DNA of 64,000 nucleotides from positions 12,456,564 to 12,520,563 of the forward strand of contig OY829541.1 of NCBI GenBank assembly GCA_963691705.1, given 5' to 3'. Shown in pieces: positions 10,353-20,619 of the stretch. A program made the position numbers and the translations under genes. A model generated the notes under the pieces. The model had not been told where the DNA came from, did no database searches, and saw only the letters and a program-made list of their open reading frames with translations. Every line of letters begins with the position of its first letter. Positions within the stretch are counted from its first letter, which is position 1. The stretch comes from Viola odorata (lineage: Eukaryota > Streptophyta > Magnoliopsida > Malpighiales > Violaceae).

Positions 10353-12407
10353 ATGCCTACAAAAAAATCTACAGCCAAGAGGTTCACAGCTGGTATTTTC
10401 TCTGCCAACCAGCCACCTGGTTTGAGACCCAACGCACCGCCGCTCCCTCCGCCACAGCCGGAATCTCCTCTACCCACAAACTCAGCTACAACAACAGCAT
10501 CGGGCACCGGCCGCACTCAAGAGCAGACGAGCCAGACCCAAGGGTCTCTCAATCTTAATCTCAATCTTCCTCCACAACCTGACAGTCCTGCCGCCGCCGT
10601 TCCCGCTGCAAGAACCAGCATGCAACCTCCTCGGACTCCTCCTTCCTCGTCTGAGTCCACCGCTGCTTCTTCCGACGAAGCCACAGCCAGCGACGACTCT
10701 CCTACCTCTAGGCCGCGAGACACCACTGTCTCTTCAGATTCTGACCCTGATAATAGACCATTACGGTCTATGATTCGCAGCAAAGCAACACCGGCCACCG
10801 TTCCAATCCGTTCTGACAGGGAGGAGCGTCACTTGAGGAGGAAGGGGATTGAGGTGCCCCCAATTCGGGCAGCTGTAGAGATTCTGAAGAAGAAACGGGC
10901 TCAAAAATCTGTTCAGCCAGCGCCTCCAACAAAGAAAAGGAAATCGGCAGTGGCCGATGAAGAAGACGAAGCTGACCCATCTCCTCCTGCTAAGAAAGCG
11001 AAAAAAGGCCCATCTCAAGGCCTTGGCAAGAAGAAAACCCAAGCAGCCTCTGCTCCTAAAAAGAAAATTCCTCAAGGACAGAAGGGAAAGAAAAAGATGA
11101 CAGCCGAAATTCCTTCACCAATGCCTCAGATTGCGCCTGTGGAGCAGCAATCCATTGTTCGAGTCAAGAACAGAGCTAAAACCAGCCGCTCAAACGTTCA
11201 GGTGATGATTCCTAGCATTAATCTTCTTAATGGTTGGTTGAAATTTGAAGAAATTGAATTGATAAAAAAACTTGCAATCAAACAACAACTTTCTGTTCCT
11301 TCGTGTGCTAAATTGGATTTTGAACTGTTGGATGCCTTATGGCTTAGCACTAGGATCAGAATGTTGATTAAGAACATAGGTTGGGACACTTTCTTTCTTC
11401 TGGATCATCCGGCTTATGCAGAGCTTTGTTTAGAATTTTATATAACTTTTTGGTATGCTTCTGCTAAGGAAAAAACTGGTGTTAGGATGGACAAACTTAA
11501 TGACATTAATTTTCGCTTGTGCAACAAATATGTCCACCTTTATCTTGATGAGTTTAATGTGCGTTTGGGTTTTGTGGCTGAAGAACATATGCATGCCCCT
11601 TGGTATTTGAATGCTTTTAATGATTATCCTGCTACCTTTGACAAGCATGAAGCTTTTAGGGAGCTGACTGGAAATCCAGCAGCCATTTTTGATGATAATT
11701 CTAAAGCTCATGCGATTCAGGACCCTTCTCTTAGGATCTTGCATAGGTATATTGCAGTGACTTTTGCAGGGAAAACAAGGATTTCTGGCCAGCTGTCCAA
11801 ACAAGAGCTTTTCTTTTTATGGCGTATGAATAATGCACACACTGTTAACTTAGGCTTTTGGATAGCTACTCAGATGAATGCTTATAAGAAAAAAATGTTA
11901 ATGGGATCTATTATTACACACATAGCAATCAGCTCTAAACAATTAGACCTTCAATCGGCCATGCTTTATAATTGCGCTTCTTTGAAGCTTTTGGATTTGA
12001 TGGCTCTTGATGCGATGGGATTTTTCCATCTCGATGAAGATGGGTATGTGTGTTATAATGTAGGTTTCACGCCGGTTCAAGACCATATTTTCAGCCTCAA
12101 GAATGGGGGAAAGTACAAGCTTCGTCCCTTAGATCTTCAAGGCAACATCCCAGCATCTACTCCCACTGTTTCCACTGCTCCCGCTGATTGTCATGGTGCA
12201 GGCTCTTCGCAAGCCAACAATGCCGAAGCCACTGCTGCAGAGCATAACACAGACCATATCCCAGCCCAGATTTCGGTTCTTCTAAGGAACCAGAACAACC
12301 TCATTAGGATCCTGCTGCGAGAACAAAGAGAGAGCAATCACATCCAGCAGCGGATCCTCGATGTCTTGGAGCGTGCATTCCCAGCTCCAGCCCCACCCAA
12401 TCCTTAA
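10353..12407 (+). CDS. Athila ORF3 protein, intact, 684 aa
   Basis: Open from the ATG at 10353, in an A-rich plant-like context, to 12407. Upstream in-frame ATGs from 10038 give a low-complexity extension, so I prefer the internal start. N-terminal 170 residues: basic start, then Pro/Ser/Thr-rich. Residues about 170-275: strongly basic, with many Lys-Lys pairs (possible nuclear or nucleic-acid-binding region). Then a conserved globular region (RIRMLIKNIGW, FRELTGNP, LQSAMLYNCASLKLLDL and similar). It is related to a protein family called Athila ORF1 in some annotations, and the decayed copy in element IV shares the same motifs. Its function is unknown. No signal peptide, membrane segment or enzyme motif is visible, so an envelope role is not supported here. 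Confidence 0.8.
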   Translation: MPTKKSTAKRFTAGIFSANQPPGLRPNAPPLPPPQPESPLPTNSATTTASGTGRTQEQTSQTQGSLNLNLNLPPQPDSPAAAVPAARTSMQPPRTPPSSSESTAASSDEATASDDSPTSRPRDTTVSSDSDPDNRPLRSMIRSKATPATVPIRSDREERHLRRKGIEVPPIRAAVEILKKKRAQKSVQPAPPTKKRKSAVADEEDEADPSPPAKKAKKGPSQGLGKKKTQAASAPKKKIPQGQKGKKKMTAEIPSPMPQIAPVEQQSIVRVKNRAKTSRSNVQVMIPSINLLNGWLKFEEIELIKKLAIKQQLSVPSCAKLDFELLDALWLSTRIRMLIKNIGWDTFFLLDHPAYAELCLEFYITFWYASAKEKTGVRMDKLNDINFRLCNKYVHLYLDEFNVRLGFVAEEHMHAPWYLNAFNDYPATFDKHEAFRELTGNPAAIFDDNSKAHAIQDPSLRILHRYIAVTFAGKTRISGQLSKQELFFLWRMNNAHTVNLGFWIATQMNAYKKKMLMGSIITHIAISSKQLDLQSAMLYNCASLKLLDLMALDAMGFFHLDEDGYVCYNVGFTPVQDHIFSLKNGGKYKLRPLDLQGNIPASTPTVSTAPADCHGAGSSQANNAEATAAEHNTDHIPAQISVLLRNQNNLIRILLREQRESNHIQQRILDVLERAFPAPAPPNP

Positions 12408-12507
12408 ATCATTGCCCCTCTGGTTTTATTTTCCTTTTCCCTTTCTTTTTCTTTTTGTCTCTGTTTTTATTGTTTGTGTTTTTTCTTTGTTTGTTGTTGT
12501 TCTTTCT

Positions 12508-12544
12508 CACATTGAGGACAAAGTGTCCTTTAAGTGTGGGGGAG
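12508..12544 (+). promoter_or_regulatory. Hairpin plus internal purine tract (PPT1), right copy
   Basis: Same structure as 1646-1682, but with one mismatch in the stem (CACATTG facing CAAAGTG). The AAGTGTGGGGGAG tract is unchanged. Confidence 0.5.
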
Positions 12545-12893
12545 ACGCCTTTCGTGTTTTATTTTGTGTGTCTTTATGCATGTTTGTTTGATTTTAATTT
12601 TTATGCATGATCAGTTTGTTGTTTTTCCTATTTCTTCTGCATGTTTATTTCAATAATTTGTGCATATTTATTGCTTGTTTTCAGTCTGTGTTTGAGTAGT
12701 TTTTCTTTTGTGTCTAACACCCCTTTGTATGAAAATCAATCTCAAAGCTGAACTCTTGCAAGTACTTTTCCAATCAACTCTTTCTTGCAGTTCTGAACAC
12801 TTCCTATATTACAATATGTGCATTTATTTACATAGAAGTATGATGAGTATTGCTGTCCTAAGAAATGCTTTGCTAGAACTGAACTGCCGTCTC

Positions 12894-12913
12894 CATCCCT
12901 AGGTCTAGGGATG
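12894..12913 (+). repeat. 20-bp palindrome, copy g
   Basis: CATCCCTAGGTCTAGGGATG, identical to copy a in the tandem counterpart. Confidence 0.9.
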
Positions 12914-13660
12914 AGGATCCTATCCTCTACACTGCTGTCAGTTTTTAATTTACGCTCGCATGTGTACCCTTTTAATTTCTTGTGTGTGGTCTCTCTCTTC
13001 ATACCCTCTAGATTGCACGATGTTGGTGGTTCGGCACCATCATCCCATCTTGGAGAAACTTCCAGTCGGTTGTGTGCTAACCCCTTATTTTGGGCCGATC
13101 ATAGCACCATGGTGAGAGCCAAGTCTGCATGCGCTTGTGTTTGTAAAAAAAAAAAAAAAAAAAGAAAAAAGAAGAAAAGAAAAAAATGGGAGTGTGGAAT
13201 GAAGGAAAGTTGAAATGAAAAAGAAAGATGATTGCAGAAGAAGGGAAGAAGAAAAAAAAAAAAAAAAAAGGAGAAAAAAAAGTAGCGAAGAAAAAGAAAA
13301 AGAAAATAGAATAAAAGAAGTGGAGAAAATAAAAGAAGCCTTTGGCTCACTATGTGTTTTGATTAAATCCTTCGCTTACTGTTTGTGCTTTTTATAATTC
13401 TTGCATGAGTGTCAGCAGCAGTGTTTGGATTTAGAGCCGAAGGAGGAGAAGGCAAAGGTTCTAGGATTGTATTTCTTGGTTTGACAGCATGCTATTATAC
13501 CTCTATATAAATATATGTGCATTTGTGATGTTTGGAGTGTTTAGCATTGCTTGAAGGAGTTGATTCTTGAAGTTTCTGTTTGAGTTCAGTCCAGAGGTGG
13601 ATTTTCTGATCAAGGGGGTGTGGTTTGTGTGTTTTCTTTGTGTTTTCTTTATTTTGTGTT

Positions 13661-13698
13661 CATGCTTGAGGGCAAGCATGGTTCAAGTGTGGGGGATT
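13661..13698 (+). promoter_or_regulatory. Hairpin plus polypurine tract before the right LTR
   Basis: Perfect 8-bp stem CATGCTTG/CAAGCATG, loop AGGG, then AAGTGTGGGGGATT, then the LTR start TGATTGG. Identical to 2786-2823. Confidence 0.8.
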
Positions 13699-15263
13699 TG
13701 ATTGGATGTTTATATTTGATGTTTTATCTCTCTTTCTCCTATGAATTGAGAGTATTTATCTGCTTCTTTTGGCCATTTACTTCCCTTTTCCTTTGTTCAA
13801 GCTTGAAAGATCGTTAGAGAGGAAAAGAAGTAAAAATGGTGAAAGATAGAGCTTTTCCAATCAAGGCATTTTTGAAGGTTGTTCATGGAAGTCATCCCGT
13901 CTCCATCCCTAGGCCTAGGGATGGATCGTATGCGCTGGTAGAATTCTGGGCAATCCTGGCCATGATTCCGCGTGCCAGGAATTTAATATTTCTGAGTGTT
14001 ATTCTTGTCCCCTTGGCATGCCAGACAACTTCTTTGCTCAAGATAGTCTTGTGTTTCTTCCTTTCTTGGCTCTAGAATACCTTGGAGACATCATGAAGAA
14101 TATATTCCATCTCTTCTTAGTGCTAGACAAGAATATATTCTTGTCTCTTCCTTGTTTTTGGAGCTCCATGCTTGCAATTAATTTATCTTTGAGTGCTTGC
14201 TCCTTGGGGAAGCGGGAGAGGAGAATGGTTGTGCTATAGATAGAGTGGATTTTCATCAAAGATGGACATGAAGACACATACACACGCACGGACAAGAAAA
14301 GGAGGGAACCGAACAGAAGGAGACAAGGACAACAAGCAACGGGCTGCACTTCGTCTTCACCATCATTTTCCAGATTTTCCTATCTTTGAACAATAAGTTT
14401 ATTTTGTAATTTTAATTATGTATTGTAGCTAATCTCCTCTGATTCTTGGTAGAGATTAGAGGTTGACTATCCAAGTTATTGTGAGACTTTGTTGAACTTA
14501 ATATGAATGTTTTTATATTTCTTTCCTTCTCATTTTAATTATCAAACTTGTTCTTGTTGAATTTAAAGATTGGCCAACTTGTGATTTGATTTGAATGAGT
14601 AATGTCAGTTTCATTTATGTCAGAGTTAATCCTGCATTAAGTGAAGATTAAGTAGACAACTAGTGAATAATTGGCATAAGACTTGTCATTAGAAACTAGG
14701 AAGAAAGAAAGAACAGGTTCTGGGCTGAGTACGTTCGTCTCAAGACCTTGAGATGGGTTTCCCGTGTGTTTACAATTTTCCAGCAACTCTTAGGAAAACC
14801 TTGAGAATTTGTTAGGAAAGTTTGGGTCATTATTAGAGTGTCTCTTTTAATTGGCTTGTATAGGGGGAAACCTGGGAATTTAGAGTGTCTCTTGTTCCTT
14901 TAACATCTTTATAAATCCATTTCAGAAAATGTTTTTGTCAATGATCAATTGCAAAGGATAGTCACCTCGGTTAAATCTCTACCAAGGATTATTTCTCTAC
15001 CTCTGATTTCACTTATATTTCCAGTTGTATTTTGTGCATGCTACTTTCACTCACTGATTTATATTCAAGTACTGTTTTTAATTTGGTTTCAATCACAAAA
15101 ACTCCCCCCAACTTTGTTCCGATTTGGTTTTTACAAGAAAAATAAGAATTATTCAAGATTTCCTCCCTGTGGATTTGATCCTCTCATCACTATCTACATT
15201 TTATTTTGTGGTTTAGCACTGAGTTGAACTTACATTTATGTAGAGCAAGCGACGCCTCTGTCA
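13699..15263 (+). repeat. Right LTR of element I (1565 bp)
   Basis: TGAT...GTCA, matching 2824-4387 with about 18 substitutions and one indel by eye. After its end the sequence is no longer PBS-like and diverges completely from the left side, which fixes the boundary at 15263. Confidence 0.9.
13904..13923 (+). repeat. 20-bp palindrome, copy h (perfect)
   Basis: CATCCCTAGGCCTAGGGATG in the right LTR. Neighbouring bases differ between the two LTRs within 20 bp, but the palindrome is unchanged. Confidence 0.95.
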
Positions 15264-15740
15264 AGTTCATACAATTTCACCCAAAACAGAGCACAAAGCT
15301 CCCATCATTATATAGAATGCTAAGCCTAATTTTACAGATCCTAACATTTCAACCAAAATAGAGCACAATTGCTCCCAAACAATAACTTCAAACTAAACAG
15401 TCTAAGAAAAGAAAATAGAGGAGTCAAAAAGGAATGAAGACTTGTCTGAAAAGATTCCCTTCAGTTGCAACCTTCACCTCCTCACGTAGCGTCTCATGGC
15501 ACAATTTCTATGGAATCAATCCTCTCTAGGCGACTGTTGATAGGGCAGTTCAAATCCATCTTTGTTGAATAAGCGTGGACCGATGCAGCCTTGAATGATC
15601 CCATCAATGCGCCTATTCAAAAGCTGTAACAACACAACTTCCTATCTTCCCCACTCCCTCTATAAGAAAGGGCCATGCATAGACATTTATCAAAGCATTA
15701 CACCTCCTAATCCTTTGTCTACAGCCTAATTCCACCAACA
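15264..15740 (+). other. Old flanking DNA without a recognised gene
   Basis: A/T-rich single-copy-like DNA between elements I and II. CTATAAGAAAGG at about 15659-15670 is a plausible TATA box about 75 bp before the ATG of the small ORF at 15741. I recognise nothing else. Confidence 0.5.
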
Positions 15741-16098
15741 ATGAACCCTAACAAAGCCACACACATTCTTAACATTGCAGGAGGTGTAACCACTCATCTC
15801 CATGAAGACTTCAATGATTTCCATACCAAACTCCTTCAGACAGAGCAAGACATCCAACGCCTGAAGACATCGTAGGCTCAAGGAGATCAGGGCTGCTACA
15901 GGTTGTGAAGATGAAGGTCTAGACCCTGAAGAAATCATCCTGACCACCAGCAAGGCCCTTATATCATTGGGCAAAATAATCGCCAGGCTGGAGACCAAGA
16001 TGGAGTGTCTCAACTTCTGCATCAACAACTCCAATGCAGCACATCAGTCCATGAACAAATTTGGCAACAAAATACCTGCAATCCCAAAAAATAATTAA
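15741..16098 (+). pseudogene. Small unrecognised protein gene, about 118 codons, one frameshift
   Basis: Codons 1-44 run from ATG 15741 to TAG 15873-15875. A +1 shift at that stop opens a second frame (15877-16098) of similar composition ending at TAA. Read together they give a mostly helical, Leu/Lys/Glu-rich protein (QTEQDIQRLK, then LKEIRAATGCEDEG and ALISLGKIIARLETKM) with coiled-coil character. A TATA-like box lies about 75 bp upstream and an AACAATGA start context is present. I do not recognise the family. It could be a host gene relic or part of an old integrated element. Confidence 0.4.
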
Positions 16099-16237
16099 CA
16101 ACAATTATATATCACATCAAAGTATGTTATGCTTTCATTTTTATTTCAACAATATTATGCTTTCATTTTTATTCCAAATTGCTCAATCTTTAACAATTTG
16201 TAAAATTTTAAACCCACATATGCAGAGAAATTGAAAC

Positions 16238-16242
16238 AGAAC
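16238..16242. repeat. Target duplication of element II, left copy (AGAAC)
   Basis: AGAAC directly before the LTR start TGTCGCG. The same five bases directly follow the other LTR at 39719-39723. Confidence 0.95.
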
Positions 16243-17064
16243 TGTCGCGCCTCGAAAATTTTAAAAAAAATTCGCGAGTGTGCAACGAAATTTGAGACCT
16301 TACAATGCTCGGCGTAAAAGGGACGCCTAGCAGCATGCAATGAAGTCGCCACCCTAATTTGGTTGCTAGGCTTAGGGAACCCTAATCGTCATGGCATAGG
16401 AAATATAATAAGTAAAAAACTAAAGGCACAAAAAAAAAAAGGGTCTGGACCCTAGACAAAGGTTCGGGGTCGTATTATGGTCTCGGGAAGGTGTTAGGCA
16501 CCCGAGACACATCCGAAAACGGTTACCGGTTGATGAGAGAGGTGTTTAAAAAGCTGTTTGAGAAATGCGTTTTGAAAAAGGGGGCCCTCAAAGGAATCGT
16601 CACTTTAGTCTTTATTATGATCGTGATGGGACTGAATTTTCCGTAAGACTGAATGAGCGCCCTCTTATTTCATCATCGGGCCATGCATGATTAAATTAAT
16701 TGCAACGTGATCCTAACATGGATTGCTACTAGAGTACCATTTTAAATGATGGATTTAAAATGATAGTTTGCTGTGGGATCGAAAGTCCCCATGTACATGC
16801 AGTCAATATAAGCGAGAATTAAAATCACATGAACGCGGCATTTTAAGAAAGTCTTTAAACACGTTGTGCATGTGGGTTGATTTTAGTTCTAGCAGTTCTA
16901 TGTATCATGCATACAATGGATATTTGCAGAAAGCACCGAATAAATAAAAAGGAATCGAAAGGCGTACTGTCGAGCGAAGCTTGAAACTAAAACCTGCAAA
17001 ATGAGAGTGTTAGCGATAGCTCGAGAAATAAATAAGCAATTTATGAGTGCAAGATTTTAAATGA

Positions 17065-17830
17065 CAGTTGATTGTACACGAGAAATGATGGATTTCACGC
17101 ATACGAAATGAGATGCTGAGTTTGGTTGTATGCGAAAAATGATTGATTTTAAGCATACGAGAATTTATTGCTAGGTGATTGCATGCGAAAAATGATGGAT
17201 TTTTCGTATGTGAGAATTTAAATGCTAGTTGATTGCGTGCGAAAAATGATGGATTTTACGCATGTGAGAATTAAAATGCTAGTTGATTGCGTGCGACAAA
17301 TGATGGATTTTACGCATGTGAGAATTTAAATGCTAGTTGATTGCGTGCGAAAAATGATGGATTTTACGCATATGAGAATTAAAATGCTAGTTGTTTGCAT
17401 GCGAAAAATGATGGATTTTACGCATGTGAGAATTTAAATGCTAGTTGATTGTATGCGAAAAATGATGGATTTTACGCATGTGAGAATTTAAATGCTAGTT
17501 GATTGCATGCGAAAAATGATGGATTTTACGCATGTGAGAATTTAAATGCTAGTTGATTGTATGCGAAAAATGATGGATTTTACGCATGTGAGAATTTAAA
17601 TGCTAGTTGATTGCATGCGAAAAATGATGGATTTTGAGCATGCGAGAATTTAAAATGCTGCGTTGATTACATGCGAAAAATGATGGATTTTAGGCATGCG
17701 AGAATTTAAGTGCGAGGTTGATTGCATGCGAAAAATGATTAATTTTACGCATACGAGAATTTAAAATGCTGCGTTGATTACATGCGAAAAATGATGGATT
17801 TTAGGCATGCGAGAATGAAATGCTGTTTTG
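17065..17830 (-). repeat. 54-bp tandem array in the left LTR
   Basis: About 14 units of 54 bp, each with GCATGCGAAAAATGATGGAT and a later CGCATG that can pair with the GCATGCG. The first and last units are diverged and the middle ones nearly identical. Units 3-5 read GCGTGCG here but GCATGCG in the other LTR. Confidence 0.9.
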
Positions 17831-17920
17831 ATAAGATCGAAAAAAAGTTAAATGTTGTTGGTGATTTACAGGGAATAAAAACAGTTTGATGATTGACAGA
17901 AAATAAAACAAGTTGATAAT

Positions 17921-18330
17921 GCAGAAATGAGCAGTTGGATATTTGCAAAAATAAGCAGTTGAATATTTACGAGAATTAAAATGCGACCGACCATATAGGC
18001 GGTATTTTGAATTTAAAGTGCGGAAAATTAAAGTGCAGAAAATTAAAGTGCGGAAAATTAAAGTGCAGAAAACTAAAGTGCGGAAAATTAAAGTGCAGAA
18101 AAGTAAAGTGCAGAAAATTAAAGTGCAGAAATGAGCAGTTGAATATTTGCAAAAATAAGCAGTTGAATATTTACGAGAATTAAAATGCGACCGACCATAT
18201 AGGCGGTATTTTGAATTTAAAGTGCGGAAAATTAAAGTGCAGAAAATTAAAGTGCGAAAAATTAAAGTGCAGAAAACTAAAGTGCGGAAAATTAAAGTGC
18301 AGAAAAGTAAAGTGCAGAAAATTAAAGTGC
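17921..18330 (-). repeat. 204-bp tandem duplication unique to the left LTR
   Basis: The segment starting GCAGAAATGAGCAGTTG at 17921 is repeated from 18125. The right LTR has a single copy. Each unit itself contains short repeats of AAAGTGCAGAAAATT type. Confidence 0.85.
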
Positions 18331-18394
18331 AGAAAATTAAACAGATGATAAGTTGCGGAAAGATTTCCAGCAGTTTGCGAAAAATTAAAGCAGT

Positions 18395-18830
18395 TGAATA
18401 TTTACGAAAATTAAAATGCGACCGACCATATAGGCGGTATTGAATTTAAATTGCTGAAAGTAAATTGCTGAAATTTAAAGTGCGGGAAATTAAACAGTTG
18501 ATAATTTGCGGAAGGATTTCCAGCAGTTTTGCAAAAAATTAAAGCAGTTGAATATTTACGAAAATTAAAATGCGACCGACCATGTAGGCGGTATTGAATT
18601 TAAATTGCCGAAAGTAAATTGCTGAAATTTAAAGTGCGGATAATTTAAACAGTTGATAAGTGCGACCGACCATGTAGGCGGTATTGAATTTAAATTGCCA
18701 AAAGTAAATTGCAGAATTAAAGTGCGAATAATTTAAACAGTTGATAAGTGCGACCGACCATGTAGGCGGTATTGAATTTAAATTGCCGAAAGTAAATTGC
18801 AGAATTAAAGTGCGAATAATTAAACAGTTG
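18395..18830 (-). repeat. Imperfect repeats with GCGACCGACCATGTAGGCGG cores
   Basis: Several diverged units carrying this core followed by GAATTTAAATTGC. Same arrangement at about 37600-38030 in the right LTR. Confidence 0.8.
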
Positions 18831-18994
18831 ATATTTACAGAAAATAAACAGTTGATATTACAGAAAATTAAAAGTGTTAGTACGACAAATAATCATACGA
18901 AGCATACGAGTATTTTACGAAAAAACGTGATCCGAAGTTTGGAAAACAATTGAAAATGGGTTGGGCCCAATTGAAGAATGAAAAGAAGTGAAAA

Positions 18995-19151
18995 ATGGGC
19001 CAGGAATAGTGCCTGGCCCATGAGAATTTAAAAGGGAATGGGCCAAGCCCATTCCCGCGTGAACAGTGCCGTTGGCCTGGCACTGTTCATTCGTCACCTT
19101 TCTTGGTCGCCGGCGTACTGCCGGCGGCACAGCTCCGGCCACAAGTGGCCG
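18995..19151 (-). other. Cluster of five perfect hairpins in the left LTR
   Basis: Stems: 18995-19004/19012-19021 (10 bp, 7-nt loop); 19034-19043/19047-19056 (10 bp, 3-nt loop); 19061-19070/19079-19088 (10 bp, 8-nt loop); 19108-19114/19120-19126 (7 bp); 19136-19142/19145-19151 (7 bp). They lie about 430-590 bp downstream of the TATA box in the element's direction, so they should be in the transcribed leader. Confidence 0.85.
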
Positions 19152-19576
19152 ATTTGAAAACCGTTCGTACCGAAATGTTCGTCTCTTCGACGACTTCCCA
19201 ACCGTACCAACCCCGATTTTTAATTTGACTCGTACAAAATTTAATTTCGAAAAAACGAGAAAACCGTTAATTATCGAAAACTAATTAATTCGCACAAACT
19301 AACCGATGATTTTTAAAAGTGAAAGCGTGTATTTAATCTATGTTATGTGTGTGAATTAATGACATAAAAGAAAGCAATTAAATTGCTCAAACAAGAGGCA
19401 AACGAATTTATACAAAACTTTGGCTTAAAAACCGAAAAAAGGCTAGAGAGAGAAAGCTCACCTCAAGGCCTTGAACTTGGACGATCTTCGCTTGAAATAA
19501 GCAACTGATCAAAGGAGGGAGAGAGGGCAAGAAAGCTTGCTGATTTGGTGCCTCTAATGCGTTGGAGGAGGGTGGC

Positions 19577-19584
19577 TATTTATA
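19577..19584 (-). promoter_or_regulatory. TATA box of element II, left LTR
   Basis: TATAAATA on the minus strand within CGGCTATAAATAGCC, in the same place as in the other LTR. Confidence 0.75.
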
Positions 19585-20516
19585 GCCGAAGATCGCGTGA
19601 GGAGGGAGACGCGGGGCTGCGCGTGGTGGCCGGCTGGTCGCGGTGGCAAGGCTAGGGTGCTAGCCGTGATGATGGCGGAGGGACAGGAAGCTACGGACGC
19701 GATGGGAGCAGGTGGCTCGGGCGTGGGCTGCTTAGCTGCACTCCTTTGGCACTGTTCACGTGCATTATGCATGTTAATTCAAGGGCCATTGATCTGGTTG
19801 ACTTTCCTTGGTTGACCAGATCAATGGCCATGATCAAATGGCCTTTTATCTGATTTAAATGGCCTCGAGCCGGTTCCCGCGAACAAACGTTCTGACTTTT
19901 TGAGCCGAAGGTACCGTCGCGTAGAGAAAAATATGACGGGTTTAACCGTCTACAGCGAATGACGAGAATTTTTCGTTTAACGTGCTTATTTTCGTGTTCA
20001 AAAACGTGAAACGTTTGAACGGAAAAATAAAGACGTTACGCCGAAAATTACACGAAACGTTGTAGACCGTTGTGAGCAGAAAAAAAGCTAGCAACTAGTT
20101 GATGGAAAACATTTTAAAGTCAAGCTATTGTCCGAGCGGACTTACTCGGGTCCAATAAAAGCTCGAATAAAAATAATAATAAAATAATAAAAATACTAAA
20201 AAATGCGCTAAAATATTAAAAATCCTAAAATTCATGTGATGACTTAAAACGAAGAAAAAACTAGCAAACGACTGTCGGATAGTCAAAAAATGTGGTTTTT
20301 AAGGCTAAAAATAATAATGATAATAATAATGAAAATGTGTGCCGAAAAATTAAAAATGCGATTTCGAAAGCTGACGATGCTAACGATGACGCTAAAATGC
20401 AACGAGACACCTAAAAATGCTAGCGACATTAAATCAACTGAAAATGACCGTAAATTAACTAAATAACGGAAATGCTAAAATTAAATAAAAATGGCGTCAA
20501 AATTCGGGTATCAACA

Positions 20517-20534
20517 GTTGCCCCCTCTTTACTG
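20517..20534 (-). promoter_or_regulatory. Polypurine tract of element II
   Basis: On the minus strand CAGTAAAGAGGGGGCAAC lies directly before the LTR start TGTTGATACCC. This is the expected place for plus-strand priming. Confidence 0.85.
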
Positions 20535-20619
20535 TCTTATCGAAGTATTTGATAAGCAGTAAAGACAGTTGCCCCTAGATATCCGAATTTTGGCGACACG
20601 GCAGGTCTTACCTGAAACT

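Larger units (their letters stand above)
12408..13698 (+). other. 3' untranslated region of element I
   Basis: Counterpart of 1546-2823, with the same layout: hairpin-PPT1, palindrome copy, A/G-rich tracts (13144-13335) and hairpin-PPT2. By eye it differs by about 1.3% plus small indels, including an extra 9-11 bp near 13640. Confidence 0.8.
2824..15263 (+). mobile_element. Element I: Athila-type Ty3/Gypsy retrotransposon, 12.4 kb
   Basis: Order: LTR, tRNA-Asp-type PBS, gag, protease, RT, single RNase H, integrase, ORF3, hairpin-PPT, LTR. A single RNase H, no chromodomain and an extra ORF after integrase are typical of the Athila lineage. The two LTRs differ by about 18 substitutions and one indel by eye (about 1.2%), so the insertion is young. 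gag-pol is broken in at least four places and the RT active site is altered, so this copy is not autonomous. A target duplication cannot be tested because the outer left end is outside the window; the five bases after the right LTR are AGTTC. Confidence 0.9.
16243..20516 (-). repeat. 3' LTR of element II (4274 bp, left side)
   Basis: On the plus strand it runs TGTCGCG...GTATCAACA, so in the element's direction it begins TGTTGATACCCG. It holds a 54-bp tandem array, a second array with GACCGACCAT cores, a hairpin cluster (18995-19151) and a TATA box (19577-19584). It is 207 bp longer than the other LTR because of the tandem duplication at about 17921-18330. Confidence 0.95.

Noticed and set aside
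15516..15645. Minus-strand 41-codon open stretch (RRIDGIIQGCIGPRLFNKDG)
   Set aside because: Too short, stops on both sides and no recognised domain; may be chance.
15650..15672. CACTCCCTCTATAAG as the missing partner of the Stowaway-like end at 40384
   Set aside because: Only eight bases match the expected terminal repeat and there is no TA duplication.
17065..17830. 54-bp array as a CRISPR array
   Set aside because: Units are contiguous tandem repeats without unique spacers, in a plant LTR.
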